Positions 1 to 9,850 of a stretch of DNA of 64,000 bases are shown here, in pieces. Location of the stretch: assembly GCF_016086655.4 (NCBI RefSeq), contig NC_052141.2:6882001-6946000 (forward strand), read 5' to 3'. The notes under the pieces were generated by a model. The model searched no databases. It saw nothing but the letters and a program-made list of their open reading frames with translations, and was not told where the DNA came from. Each line of letters opens with the position of its first letter. Position 1 is the stretch's first letter. Both the position numbers and the translations under genes were made by a program. The stretch comes from Lepeophtheirus salmonis (Eukaryota; Arthropoda; Copepoda; Siphonostomatoida; Caligidae).

Positions 1-1019
1 GATTCTTTAGGACCCAAAGTGCCACAATCTAAACTCAAAAATAAGTAAGAAAGGGGTAACTCATTTGCATAGAGTATACAAATGCACCATTGCAATAGTA
101 TCTCTAAATATTGAATCAAGACACCTTTTCAACCGGTATTTGTTGCAGTTCCGTCAAATCCAACAGAAATTATGCACTCTAAATTCAACCTTGTCCCTCT
201 AATAAATTTATGATCGATGTAAATATAAAAGAAAACTTTTCTTGGATAGGAAACTTCAAAGGTTTTATACACTGTAAGATTGAAATAAAATACATTTATA
301 AGCTTTTGGGATACCTTTTCAAATTAAGGTACTTTTTAAAATAGGCTTTTAACAGTTGAATAACTCGTTCTTTAGTTACTATTGGAATGAAACCTTTGGT
401 CCAAATTTGTTTAATCTCTTTATGGACAATCGGATAAATACTTGAATTAAATAGATTTTTATCATTATAATTTAATTTCAAGTCGTTATTGACAAACAAA
501 TAAATTTAATGCCGACATTTATAGATGGTAGCTGCCAATCAGCAAGTTATTTCTATGTCTTCTTTTTGACTTCCTTTAAACTTTTGGTCTTTTATTTTAC
601 ATGTTTTTGCTTGGGATTTTTTTGTCTGTCCTGATTCATACTACTAAACTCTGGATTCTCCTGGAGTGTATTTTTTTCCCCGGAAGTATAATCTATAAAA
701 ATATTCAAACAATAGCTGATTAGAGTAATTAAGCCCAGAGCAAAAATTAATTAAACTATCCTTGATTTCCTCTACGGATAGTGGAGGAAATATGTATATG
801 ATGACTTGCTGATTTTGTATTCCAAAAGACGGGCATTGAAGGAAGTCCTCGGAGCAAATCCTCAAGAAATCAAAAACTACAGTCCATGCGCTGTGGGGAT
901 TTCGTTGCCAGTGATTTCCTCTCTCAACTACACTCTTCTACATGGAGGAACACCGACCTCGAGTTTGGAATCCTACTCTCAAGAGGTATTTCATTTCCCA
1001 ATATTTTTTTAATGTTCAT
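1..1019. other. AT-rich stretch, nothing recognised
   Basis: Short open frames occur on both strands (for example 296-499 and 644-865 on the minus strand) but none resembles a known protein, and none has a convincing splice or start context. I see no repeat or element here. Confidence 0.5.
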
Positions 1020-1215
1020 TTAATTGGTTAGACGGAGTCCACTGATGAATTACAATTACTCCATATCTATAATCTGGGAATCTTGTGTGAAGTCCATATA
1101 CATAAAGTATGTAATTTTCTTCTGGGAATGACCTGGGCGCGAACCTACTCACATTGAGTTCAAGAAAATAATTTCTCCCGCGCGCTTTGTCTATGAGCTA
1201 CGCACATCCAATCCC
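1020..1215 (-). repeat. tRNA-derived SINE-like repeat, copy 1
   Basis: Read on the minus strand, positions 1200-1182 give TAGCTCATAGACAAAGCGC, which fits a pol III A box, and 1145-1135 give GGTTCGCGCCC, which fits a B box. The 36-base spacing is that of a tRNA gene. The sequence after the B box (towards 1020) is shared with 29440-29590, so this is a dispersed repeat and not a working tRNA: the acceptor and anticodon stems do not fold convincingly. The class is inferred from the boxes and the second copy. The two copies differ upstream of the B box. Confidence 0.5.
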
Positions 1216-1889
1216 ACTTTTTATTTTCTACTTCCTCATTTTCTATCTCTATCTCTCTCTGTTTCTATCTCTTTCGTTCTTCCACTTTAATTATGACATT
1301 GTTTGATACCGGTAACACGGAAGTGAATTTCCTTCACTGAACAAAGTATTTTTTCCTCTCAAGAAGATTAAGTTATGATATATACTTTTTACAACAAATG
1401 GTTCCTGGTCCTGTAGACTTCACAGCCCCAATATAGCCTTCATTTTTTTCGTGTTAGAACACACATTTATGTACTTTACTAATCTGTACACACAAAAAAA
1501 AAAAAAAAAAAAAATTGAGCATACCAAACGTACGGTGCCCTTAAAAATTTAAAAAGTCTCCTTACTTTTTGAACACTTATTGATACCTTTTTTTCTTAAG
1601 TTATCATTTCAATAGAAGAAGATGATTAAATTTTTTAGAGTCTTGGCACTAACAATGGGTTTAAATAAATAGACTAGAGAGAAATAGGAGACAGGAAGAT
1701 TAAAATAAAAAATAACCAATCAAATATATATATGAATTATGTTCAGCATTCACATAACCTCGATCAAAAAAATACAAAACATAAATACCCTTCCTACATT
1801 ATTAAGGGTATATATTTCTTACTTATTTTAAAGAAAATACACAGTTAAAAATTAAAAACTACAGGATCATCTATTATATTAAGTATATA
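1216..1889. other. Low-complexity intergenic stretch
   Basis: It contains a CT-rich tract (about 1230-1285) and an uninterrupted run of 21 A at 1494-1514. No coding signal was recognised. Confidence 0.5.
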
Positions 1890-2059
1890 CAAGGGCCGTT
1901 TGAAAAGTCTGTCCAAAGTCCGAGAGATACTGAGGTGCGTCTAGAGGTTATTTTTAGTTACTGGTATCTCTGTAAAGGACACACTACAACCTTCTGTCAG
2001 ATAGGTCTAATTCTTTCTGTTCAGTATTCGTTTGTATCGAGGAATTGGGCGGAAAGATT

Positions 2060-2290
2060 ATGGCGACTGTCGTTTGGATTTTCAAGGAAAAATCCTTATC
2101 GACTATATAGAAAAGGTTAAAACTATTACATGTGCATATTATTCATAGTTATTCGACTGTTTGGTAACCGAGTTGCAAGAAAAACACACGATTGGGCACC
2201 AAATAAGTTATTTCCATCACAGTAATTCAACAGCTTCACACTTCAGCAGTTGCAGTCGCAAAATTAAAGCTAATAGGGTTCCAACTCGAG
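2060..2290 (+). pseudogene. Mariner transposase central fragment
   Basis: With one frameshift near 2078, the plus strand reads like the central part of a mariner transposase: MATVVW, then ILIDYIEKVKTI, a stop at about 2140, then an LHTSAVAVAKLKLIGFQLE segment (2230-2290). This matches the usual region following the second catalytic block, although the Asp of the expected DNAP-like motif is blurred (the frame shifts there). The N-terminal DNA-binding half is absent because the leader jumps straight into this segment. At 2290 the reading stops abruptly where the minus-strand fragment begins. It is dead by frameshift, stop and deletion. Confidence 0.6.
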
Positions 2291-2535
2291 ATGCCCACAG
2301 CACTTGCAATCTCATGGACTTTCACCTTTCTGTTATCCATCACCATATCAAGGATTTTATCAATGACTTTGTGAGTGGTAACCACAGCAGGGCGTTCAAA
2401 GTGTTCAATGTTGCTTGTGCTCATATGACCCCATTGAAATTTTTGAAACAACTTATCAAAGGTGTAGAGTCCCCATAATGTTTAACAAGGTTTTTTTTAG
2501 TCTGCTGGGGCGTTTTGCCTTTTCAAGTTATTTTT
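2288..2535 (-). pseudogene. Mariner transposase N-terminal fragment
   Basis: The minus strand reads as the N-terminal helix-turn-helix region of a mariner transposase: KGKTPQQTKKNLVKHYGDS (about 2515-2470, another frame), then FQWGHMSTSNIEHFERPAVV and VIDKILDMVMDNRKVKVHEI, ending AVGIS at about 2291. The YGDS and VHEIASAVGIS segments are typical of the family. A frameshift lies near 2440. The protein would continue into a catalytic domain, but at 2288 the sequence flips into the plus-strand fragment. Confidence 0.65.
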
Positions 2536-3431
2536 TGTACATTTATTGAAAATCCCTCCACCTTCTCGATTCAAACGAATGACAAGTAGAAAGAAATTAA
2601 ACGATCTGGCTAAAAGTTGATTTATGCTCTTGCAAGAGAAAATCTTTAAATATCTAGAGGATGGTGGATCTTATACTATAATATCGGCATTTCTGGATCT
2701 GTTGTCTCTCTTCCTCCGTTTACTTACCTTTACCCTTCTCACCGATTTACCATGAAGATTTTAGGCACAATTAGTTCCGTTTATATATAGAAAGTTCAGG
2801 ATTAAAGTAGTGATAGACATTAATTATAAATGATATTCCCACTCGAACACCTCCTGACAACAACCTCGCTTTAATTAAGACTAAAATCAAAAAGAAAGAT
2901 GTATATTAGAGATACCGCTATTTTTTTTTATCTAAACTCAACGTTTAGGTGAGAAACATTTAATATCTCAAAAGAAGATAACAGTCGTGTATATAATAAT
3001 CATGTATTTAATGATGTAAACATGAAACCTCTTCAAGTGTACAATCCTGCTCTTCATTTTGGTTTTAGAGAGGATAAAATAGTAGGTGTTCAAAACGCTA
3101 TGGCCTTGGCTTTGTATTTTTTTATACAAAAACTGCAATGAATGCATGTCTTTATTTGCAGGTGCTTAAAAAAAGCTTTGTCACAAAAATTGAAGATGCA
3201 TTTGTTCAAATGAAATATATATTTATGAGGAAAAAAGTTTTGCAAACTTTCAACTTGATACCCGTACAAATTGAAAATGACTTTAGTCAACACCTTTAAA
3301 AGCGTTGATGAAAAAAAAAAAAAAACCGTAGGGAATGGATAGGGAAATTTTTTTGAAGTTATTAATTCCTACCCAGAACCTAACCCAGATGATAGTAAAG
3401 CTGAAAATAAGTTCAGAAGCTACAAATCTGT

Positions 3432-3956
3432 TTGAGATCATCAAACTATACCTTTGAGGCTATTATAGACTCTTCGAATATGCCTTCAATTATGCCTGTT
3501 GATGACAACTTTCTTAACAAAAAGTTTAGTGGAGTATGCCAACAGTGTCAAAATGCTTCCATTTGGGTCATTCCAAGAATAACTGCTCTGGAAAAAGGCT
3601 TCAATAAATCCCCTGGTCCATTGGGCTTAACGTTTCAATTTTATAAACAAAAATATAAATCTTATCCTTCTCCGATTTTACTCCTGTTTTATGAGAAGGT
3701 TCTTAATAATGTTTTTTCCCGGACTTTGCTTCAGAGGGGCACATCGTCTTGCTTCCGAAACAAAAAAAAGCATACTATATATATTAAAAATTTAAGAACT
3801 CTTGTTATGCAAGATTGCTTGTACAAACATTTTTCATTCGTAGTCTCTAATCGTATGCACAAAGTTTTAAGAAATTTTTTACATAGATCACATTATGGCT
3901 TTATAAAAAACAAGATTGTGGATAGTGTCTCTTTTACACTACAGACTCTTGTCTAG
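3432..3956 (+). pseudogene. LINE ORF1 end fused by deletion to RT
   Basis: This 174-codon open frame is a deletion fusion. Residues 1-45 match the end of the ORF1-like region and include the start of a CCHC zinc knuckle: CQQCQNAS, then, after a one-base frameshift, LGHSKNNCS (3536-3590), giving C-x2-C...GH-x4-C. Residues from about 57 (NKSPGPLGLTFQFYKQ) match the start of the reverse-transcriptase domain. The RT part runs through LRTLVMQDCLYKHF and SHYGFIKNKIVDS, equivalent to the conserved RT blocks before the first catalytic Asp. The remainder of RT follows in broken frames; the YADD equivalent at about 4209-4226 reads HSDD. The long frame is a chance survivor. Confidence 0.6.
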
Positions 3957-4659
3957 TCTAACAGTGATGGCAGAGAATTTTGCCAAGGCCTTTGATAATC
4001 TTTCTCATAAGTAAATAATAAAATTCTGTCCCGAAAAGGATTTGGAGATTTTATAAATTTGCATGGTTACCTTAGAACATAATACAAAGACCAATTATAA
4101 TATTTTTCAAGCAACTGGGGCTTTCGTAAGGGAGATCCTCTGTCCCCAATACTTTTTATAATATGACATGATGGACTAATACTAAAATAGATCACAGAGA
4201 TGGAATAAAAGTCACTCAGACGACTTAACAATGATATTATACGGGGTCAGTTTAAGGAAATAAAATAAATCCAAAACACGTTTGGGGTCTTGTCATCATT
4301 TTTGAAATTATCTGGTCTGCTGTTGAATGAGGAGAAAACGGAAATTTTCATTCCCTATAAAGGGTTACTTGGAAAGGACTGGCCTCATTTTAAATTTGAA
4401 ATCAAAGTTACAACTCTTTGGAAACTTGGAAAGGCACATAAAGTAGCGAAATGAATAGGAAAGATATTTGTAGGAGAACACCATCTTTTTTCTCCTTTTT
4501 CAATTTAAAAGTATGGGATAGGATGAGGGCATGGAATATTTATATTATTCCTAAAGTAACGCATCTCTTCCGTTTTACACCTTTCAGAAATAGTATTAGT
4601 AAATAAATATCATTAATAGAACATTTCTACATGAAATTATTGACAAATATATATATATA

Positions 4660-5637
4660 CCGGGCCGTGCAGAATTATTTATCTATTTTTGTTCAGAACA
4701 TATTGCGGTCAATAATGACATTTCGAATGACTTGAGAAACAATTATTAATACATTTTTAGAATAATAAAATAGTTTGTGATCAAATTTAATCAATGTAGC
4801 CACCATTTGACTCAATGATACTGGTCAGGCGACGTCTGAAGCTACCACAGACTTGATGGATGTAATCGGCGTCCATGGAGGCCCAGGCCTTGTTGACAGC
4901 AGACTTTAAGGCATTTATGTTCTTGTGTCGTTCTTTGCAGGCCTTGGTCTCCACGTGCGCCTAGATAGAGAAGTCTAGTGGGTTCAGATCTGGGCTCTGA
5001 GGGGCCAGTAGTCCTTGGGCCAAAAGTTCATGTTGTCTTTGAGCCACTTCTGAGCTTTCTTGGAAGCGTGGGCGGGTGCTCCATCTTGTTGAAAAACCCA
5101 AGGAGAGTTGCTGACTATGGATTTGATCCACAGAAGGACATTGGCTTCATGGCCTTCCCGTTGGTTGGCCACCAGACCCAATATCATCACCGAAGCAGGG
5201 TGCTTTGTTGTTGCCACATAGCGGTGCTTATCTTGCACATCTCCAATGCTCACAACACGGTCATTTTGCCTGTTGAAAACAGGATCGACCGTAAAAGTTT
5301 TCTCATCTGAAAAAATGATGATGCGTCCAGATGAGCTCTTGATATCATTCAAGATTTTCTGGCACGCTTAAGTCTGACTTCTCGCTGACGTTCAGTTAGC
5401 AGAGGGCGTTCAGTACGCCTCAGGGACTTTCATCCAGCCCTTTTCAATGTCCTTGAAACAGTTGATCTCGACGTTCCCATCTTTCTGGCCATGTCGGCAA
5501 TGGACCTCTTGGAAGTCCTCTTGAACACTGACTTTACTTGCCTTGTTGAGACAGTGGGCTTTCTGCCAGTCCCAGGGGAATGCTTGAGATCACCCCCAGC
5601 CTCCAACCGCTTGGAAACGTTATAAATTGTCTTCAAC
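4660..5637 (-). mobile_element. Family B mariner, 5'-truncated
   Basis: The 3' end lies at 4660 after a TA, beginning CCGGGCCGTGCAGAATTATT, and the transposase reads leftward from 5636 to 4787. The 5' terminus and first part of the gene are missing: at 5637 the sequence switches into the C-terminal end of an unrelated mariner (family D) in the opposite orientation. It sits inside LINE copy 1. Confidence 0.7.
4787..5636 (-). pseudogene. Family B mariner transposase, broken
   Basis: It was a DDxD transposase catalysing cut-and-paste movement at TA sites. N-terminal part (5636-5430): helix-turn-helix regions, including YNVSKRLEAGGD and MARKMGTSRSTVSRTL. Catalytic part (5352-4984): first Asp in IIIFSDEKTFTVD, second in VFQQDGAPAH. 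A one-base deletion near 5003 shifts the frame before SPDLNPLD, which holds the third Asp; I count about 36 residues between the second and third Asp. A Trp-to-stop change follows in the next block, then NALKSAVNKAWASMDADYI and SNGGYID end at a TAA at 4787-4789. The first ~40 residues are missing. The gene is dead, but all three Asp are still readable. Confidence 0.75.
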
Positions 5638-5928
5638 GATACATACCAAAAGACATCCCCATAGCACCAAGGCCAGCCTGATGGACTCCATCAAGGAGGT
5701 ATTCGGCAACATGGACAATGAGATGGTCAGAAGAGCTTGCGGCCGGCTCAGAGGCCGTATTGAGGCCGTTATTGATGCCAACGGTGATTATATCGAATGA
5801 ATGGCTACTCTATACCTACATATATGCTCGTCAAGGTTTTGATTTTCAATAAAAAAGTTAAAAAATGTATATTTTGTGTTGTTTTTTGTAGAAGAATATT
5901 TTGGCGACAATTTGATCCCCGCTCCCTG
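5638..5928 (+). mobile_element. Family D mariner, 3' end only
   Basis: Only the last part of the element survives: the transposase C-terminus (5641-5800), the 3' untranslated stretch, and a terminal repeat ending at 5928 that reads, on the minus strand, CAGGGAGCGGGGATCAAATT. TA at 5929-5930 separates it from LINE sequence. The same terminal sequence starts the other D copy at 36036. Its 5' part is replaced by family B. Confidence 0.7.
5641..5800 (+). pseudogene. Family D transposase C-terminal remnant
   Basis: The open frame reads HPHSTKASLMDSIKEVFGNM, then RACGRLRGRIEAVIDANGDY and IE-stop (TGA 5798-5800). This is the usual ending of mariner transposases. It is nearly identical to the tail of the D copy at 36160-36784. 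No catalytic residue is retained. Confidence 0.7.
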
Positions 5929-5930
5929 TA

Positions 5931-6310
5931 TATGGAAACCAAAGAGTCCATATCTCATTGAATTTCGGGGGTCTGGGTGTGATGGATTCGTTTATTTATA
6001 GTAAATCTTTCATTTTTTATTGGATAAAAAAGTAATTGGAATGCTATGACCCTTGGAAAATTCATTTTAATGAATTTTCCAAGTTAAACTATATGAAATT
6101 TCAGCTAGGTACACATTTCGGACTTTTGGATGTTTTTATAGTAGTATTATTATTATACATTAAGCATTTCATTTTTATTTTATTTTTTGTAACGGGGCTA
6201 CTAAAACCGTAAAAGAGTTTGAGCTTTCTTTACTATGGGAGCTGCCAACAATAGGTTCCATGAACAGAAATGTTGTTGGCTCTCTAAACTACGATCATGA
6301 TGCGGAAGTT
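5931..6310 (+). pseudogene. LINE copy 1 C-terminal ORF remnant
   Basis: Sequence continues the LINE after the mariner insertion and matches 35770-36035 and about 36870-36970 of copy 2. The corresponding protein in copy 2 contains a NFGGMGVVDFVYLWNTLNLY segment, typical of the region after the RT of L1/Tx1-like elements. Here it is broken by many stops and indels. Unlike copy 2, it has no insertion at the site homologous to 36036, so the copies differ in their mariner load. Confidence 0.55.
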
Positions 6311-6446
6311 TAATTGACAGATTGTCTCATGAATAAAGTGACTTTTGTCTTTGATTGTTTTAACGAACTATATTTCTATTATATTATGTTATATTATAAT
6401 TAGATTTTAAATATTTAAATATATGCCTATAAAGTCCAATAAAAAA

Positions 6447-7085
6447 AGTATAAACAATTATTCAAAAAAAAAATCTGAGATCTTTACCTGACGTAAAAGT
6501 CAAGACAATTACACTTGAACGTGATCGAGTCAACTCCAAACGGGCCCCAGCAAGAGATCTCGGTGTTTCACACCAGACAGGCAGTTGACCTCTCAAGAAA
6601 GAAGGGGAAAGAGCCTAATTAACATGGAAGGCCCACTTATGACACCAGCAATGAAGGAAAGCCAAATTCTCCATTGCAAAACTCTTTTGAATGATGTTTT
6701 TGTGTTTTTTCTGAACTTTTTTTTTTGAACACTTTTGGCCCTTCTAAAGCCCATATGCCAACCCCTTCGACTACAAATTTTGGGTGTATGTCGAGGGGCA
6801 GGCCTGCAATGTCCTTCATCCGAAAACCAAGGCCTTCAAAGCCACAGTTTACCTGCAATGGGACGCCATCATAGAGGAAAAACATCATAAGCGAGTGCCA
6901 GGCCTTCTGCTGCCGCATTAAAGCCATCAGTGCCGCTAAGGATGGCTAGATTAATAATCAAGAGAGCTCCTACACTCATTTATTTAAAGTATTAATTTTG
7001 TTCAAATTCTATTAATAATAAATAAATTATGGCTTGTTGATGTTTAAAATTCAAAGTGTTTAGCTTTATTAGCCCACTCCTTAGA
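6447..7085 (+). mobile_element. Family C mariner, core deleted, copy 1
   Basis: It starts right behind the 3' A-rich tail of LINE copy 1. It has a leader like those of the copies at 38.9 and 59.0 kb (TAAACAATTA...TTTACCT.ACGT), an N-terminal piece (6530-6600, ARDLGVSHQT-like), a spacer with CCACTTATGACACCAGCAATG, then directly the C-terminal piece (6750-6950: ANPFDYKFW-like, SAAKDG). The catalytic domain is missing. Exact ends are uncertain. Confidence 0.6.
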
Positions 7086-7880
7086 CTTATATATGAACTT
7101 AAAAACACAAGATCGAAATGTTTAATATACTTATTTATACACATTATACGTATCTTTAAGGAACACGCAACGTTGTTTAGGATCGTATATTTTGTTATTT
7201 GAAATCGAGTTTGAGTACGTTCGATTGACTTTTTTGCTTAAAAGTCGTTCCTTAGTTTTTCCTTTTCATTTCTTGGAGTATTCTTTTTTTTTTATTGTGA
7301 GGACTAAGGCCTAGAGCAGGAGATATAAAACTATAATGTTATTACTCATTTTTTACAGAGATATTTTTTAATTATAAATTATATATAAATTTTGGGGTTT
7401 CTTTTTACCCAGTTCGCTAAATGAGTTATAAAAGAATGTGCACTAAGAAAAGGTAAACGAATCCATTCATTATGTACTCATTTATAGAGCTTTAAATTCT
7501 AATAATACATAGCCAGTATAAGATAATTTTGTGCCTACCATTGTACACCTCATAATTAAAAAAAAAAGAAAATCCAAGGTATCCAAAAGGAAAACGAAGA
7601 AACTACTTTGAATCAAAGTAATTATTTAAATTCACAGACCTTCGATTTAAACTGCTAGATATATATATATATATATATAAGGCATTATTAAGCTAAAAAA
7701 GGAATATGTATAATTAGATTTAACGTTAACGGTAGAGTAAAAACATCTTGGAAACGTGCAAGATGGATTATTACTGTTTTAACCCTTTTAACATTGTACA
7801 TTCAAAAAATCGTTCAGTAGAGATTAAAAGACTTGTTATAATGATTTGAAATGGGTATGCCCCTACTTTCCTTCATATAA
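7086..7880. other. AT-rich stretch without recognised genes
   Basis: Apart from the AT microsatellite at 7659-7680, I see no coding signal or repeat. Confidence 0.45.
7659..7680. repeat. AT dinucleotide microsatellite
   Basis: A perfect run of alternating AT covering about 11 units. Confidence 0.9.
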
Positions 7881-7884
7881 AGAT

Positions 7885-8340
7885 TCCCTATCCTCAAACA
7901 CAGATCGAACAATTTTTATTTTCAATAAATCAAGCAAACCAGCATCTCAATTCTGAAGAAAGAAATGAAAAAATCGGTTTTATTCAAGACAAATTTCTGC
8001 TTTGCATATCCAGAAAATGTCCAATATGTGCCTTTGTTTAATTCAAACCAGTTGATAGCATCTTAGAAGATTGTAAAAAAAGACAAAAAGGTCAAGTCAG
8101 AAAAAAATATCCTACAAAAGAATTTATAAATGGGCGTCTAACTAATTACCTAAATTCAATAAACTTGAATACAAATCCAAAAATTTACTGAACTTAACAT
8201 CCCTTAATATTTGATACAACAAAAAATGAATTGTTAAAATCTGCACAAGGTGAAGATTTAGCTCTACCAAATATTATGTGTGATTCTCAAATCGTTGAAA
8301 GATATATATCATCAACAACGAAGGAATCTTAGATAACATA
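7885..8340 (+). pseudogene. Unrecognised protein-coding relic
   Basis: Read with a few frame changes and stops, the plus strand gives protein-like text: NSEERNEKIGFIQDKF, CISRKCPICAF (a CxxC), DCKKRQKGQVRKKYPTKEF, INGRLTNYLNSINLNTN, then QGEDLALPNIMCDSQIVERY and ISSTTKES before TAG at about 8329. Composition and the persistence of one frame over about 250 bases suggest decayed coding sequence, probably from a mobile element because it is broken. I do not recognise the family. Confidence 0.3.
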
Positions 8341-8519
8341 TGATAAAGAGAAAATATACAAACAATTTAATTGTTATAAATCACTCAGGATCAAAATTGA
8401 ATAAAAACTTTACAAAGTCTGATTTCATGAATTAATTTACTGACTATTCAAAGATTTAAAAACTATGTATATTTATCGCCATTTGTATCTTGTACTAGAA
8501 ATTTTTTTATCAAATAAAT

Positions 8520-8627
8520 AGCTGAATAAATAAAATATCCATAATTATTTATTTATATTTGTATGCCGTCAATAGTTACTTCATGAGATTTTACTTACAA
8601 AACCAACTACATAATAAAGTCAAAAAA
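8520..8627. repeat. Dispersed repeat R1, copy 1
   Basis: About 108 bases closely match 22831-22940, with the central word TTTGTATGCCGTCAATAGTT and then ACTTCATGA shared. I saw no terminal inverted repeats. It may be a piece of a larger element whose remainder lies outside the window. Confidence 0.65.
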
Positions 8628-8639
8628 TTACTTACAAGT

Positions 8640-9470
8640 TGAAGGAAATTATATAATAAGTTCAAAGAAAATATTTAATAAGTTTTTCTTTTCTTATGTC
8701 TGAACTGTAATAAGATTTTTCCTTTTTTCAATGTGATCTAATTTTAAAGTACTTCCGGAACACTGGAACTTTGACCGGATCGAGGGTAACGGTTGACTTA
8801 ATATATTTGGCGATAAAATATAGATTCAGAGTAAGAAGAGGCTTCTATATAATTCTAAATATCCTGATTCACTTAGATAGAGTAAAGATAAAGTAAATCC
8901 TTTCTGGATGTTTGCAGTAGAGAGATTTTGAGTGTATCTTAGAACTGTGTGAGTCCAGCACCAGGTATTAAAAAAGAAAATAAATATGGATATTATTAAA
9001 ACAATGTGTATCTGTTTGTCGATGCCTAATAACTGAGACTATACTACAACAGTTAGTACAATGATATACCCGAAAAACAAAAACATTATGTTATATAAAT
9101 GAGAATTGCCCAATGGTAAAAGTTTGAGCACTCACCTTGAATTTTCCAAAAATCAAATGTTATTTATAAACATTCCCTATAATCTGTGTCTGTATATAGT
9201 GTGTCTGTTATTTATGAGTTCCCACACCGTTGGACCTAGGAAGCTTGAAACTTTGCATGTGTGTATCTTTTGAACCTGGTCAGCCTAAAACAGAGGTGCC
9301 AATTTTGTGTATTTAGGGTATATTAGGGAAGGGAGTTTATCTCTAACAAAACACAAAAAAGTTTTTAGCTAAAAAAGAAATAAGTCAAAATTGAACTTTC
9401 TGTTTCAAAAGAAATGGTTTTCTATGGAATAGTGAATTCGTAGATTAAATCAAGTTTATAGAAATGACTC
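8640..9470. other. Intergenic, nothing recognised
   Basis: No open frame with family resemblance and no repeat shared with the rest of the window was noticed. Confidence 0.45.
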
Positions 9471-9477
9471 TGAAGAT

Positions 9478-9835
9478 TCATTCGTACAGGTGTGCGCGTC
9501 TAAAACTGAACACTCCTTTAAATTTTACGGCTGGAGGGCTTGACGAGGGGTTCTCTTGTAGACCTTTCTTAACTAGCTGGGCCATGGTCCTTCTGCTGAC
9601 ATTGAACTCCCTGGAGAGGCCACTGACGGTGACCTTGCCTTTCTTATCCTCGACAGACTTTTTCACGGCAGCAATCATTTCGTCCGACCTTCGAGGCATT
9701 GACTTAGATCTTGTGGTCGCCTCAGGAGTCCCTTTGGCTACTATGCTGTAAACGGTGGTGCGGCTGCAGTTTAGAAACCTTGGCAATTTCAGTGGGAATT
9801 TTACCCCGCGCACGCGTACGCATTTATTGCATAGG
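9478..9835 (-). pseudogene. Mariner-like transposase N-terminal fragment
   Basis: The minus strand reads MRTRARGKIPTEIAKV (from about 9823), a frameshift near 9775, then CSRTTVYSIVAKG, a helix-turn-helix with the usual S-R-T-T-V-Y recognition helix, and a second HTH in LSREFNVSRRTMAQLVKKGL. These are the two DNA-binding units of a Tc1/mariner transposase. The frame runs to 9478 but the catalytic domain does not follow. The GC content of this fragment is above that of the surroundings, as for other mariner genes here. It is a truncated relic. Confidence 0.65.
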
Positions 9836-9850
9836 CAAAAAAATCTTGAA

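Larger units (their letters stand above)
1890..2690. mobile_element. Fold-back mariner relic made of two 5' halves
   Basis: The left end follows a TA (1888-1889) and starts CAAGGGCCGTTTGAAAAG, a plausible terminal inverted repeat, then runs as 5' leader up to an ATG at 2060. The right end, read on the minus strand from about 2640 down to 2550, carries a diverged copy of the same leader (shared words such as TTCGTTTG.ATCGAG near 2026-2045 and 2575-2555). Between them lie a transposase middle fragment on the plus strand and a transposase N-terminal fragment on the minus strand, meeting at about 2288. The element is therefore a rearranged palindrome with two 5' ends and no 3' end. The right boundary is approximate. 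Confidence 0.6.
2757..6450 (+). mobile_element. APE-type LINE, copy 1, deleted and interrupted
   Basis: It aligns along its length with the better copy at 32144-37710: shared 5' end (CACAATTAGTTCCGTT), shared ORF1-like and RT segments, and shared 3' tail (ATAAAG.CCAATAAAAAA). Compared with that copy, about 1.8 kb spanning the end of ORF1, the whole endonuclease and the RT start is missing at about 3590-3600. It is also interrupted from 4660 to 5928 by mariner DNA; the LINE resumes at 5931 with AACCAAAGAGTCC, which matches 35770 onward. It is full of stops and is an old, inactive copy. The L1/Tx1-like assignment rests on protein motifs seen in copy 2. Confidence 0.7.

Noticed and set aside
1135..1200. 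Functional tRNA gene
   Set aside because: Pol III box-like sequences are present, but stems do not pair well and the body is shared with another locus, so a SINE-like repeat is more likely.
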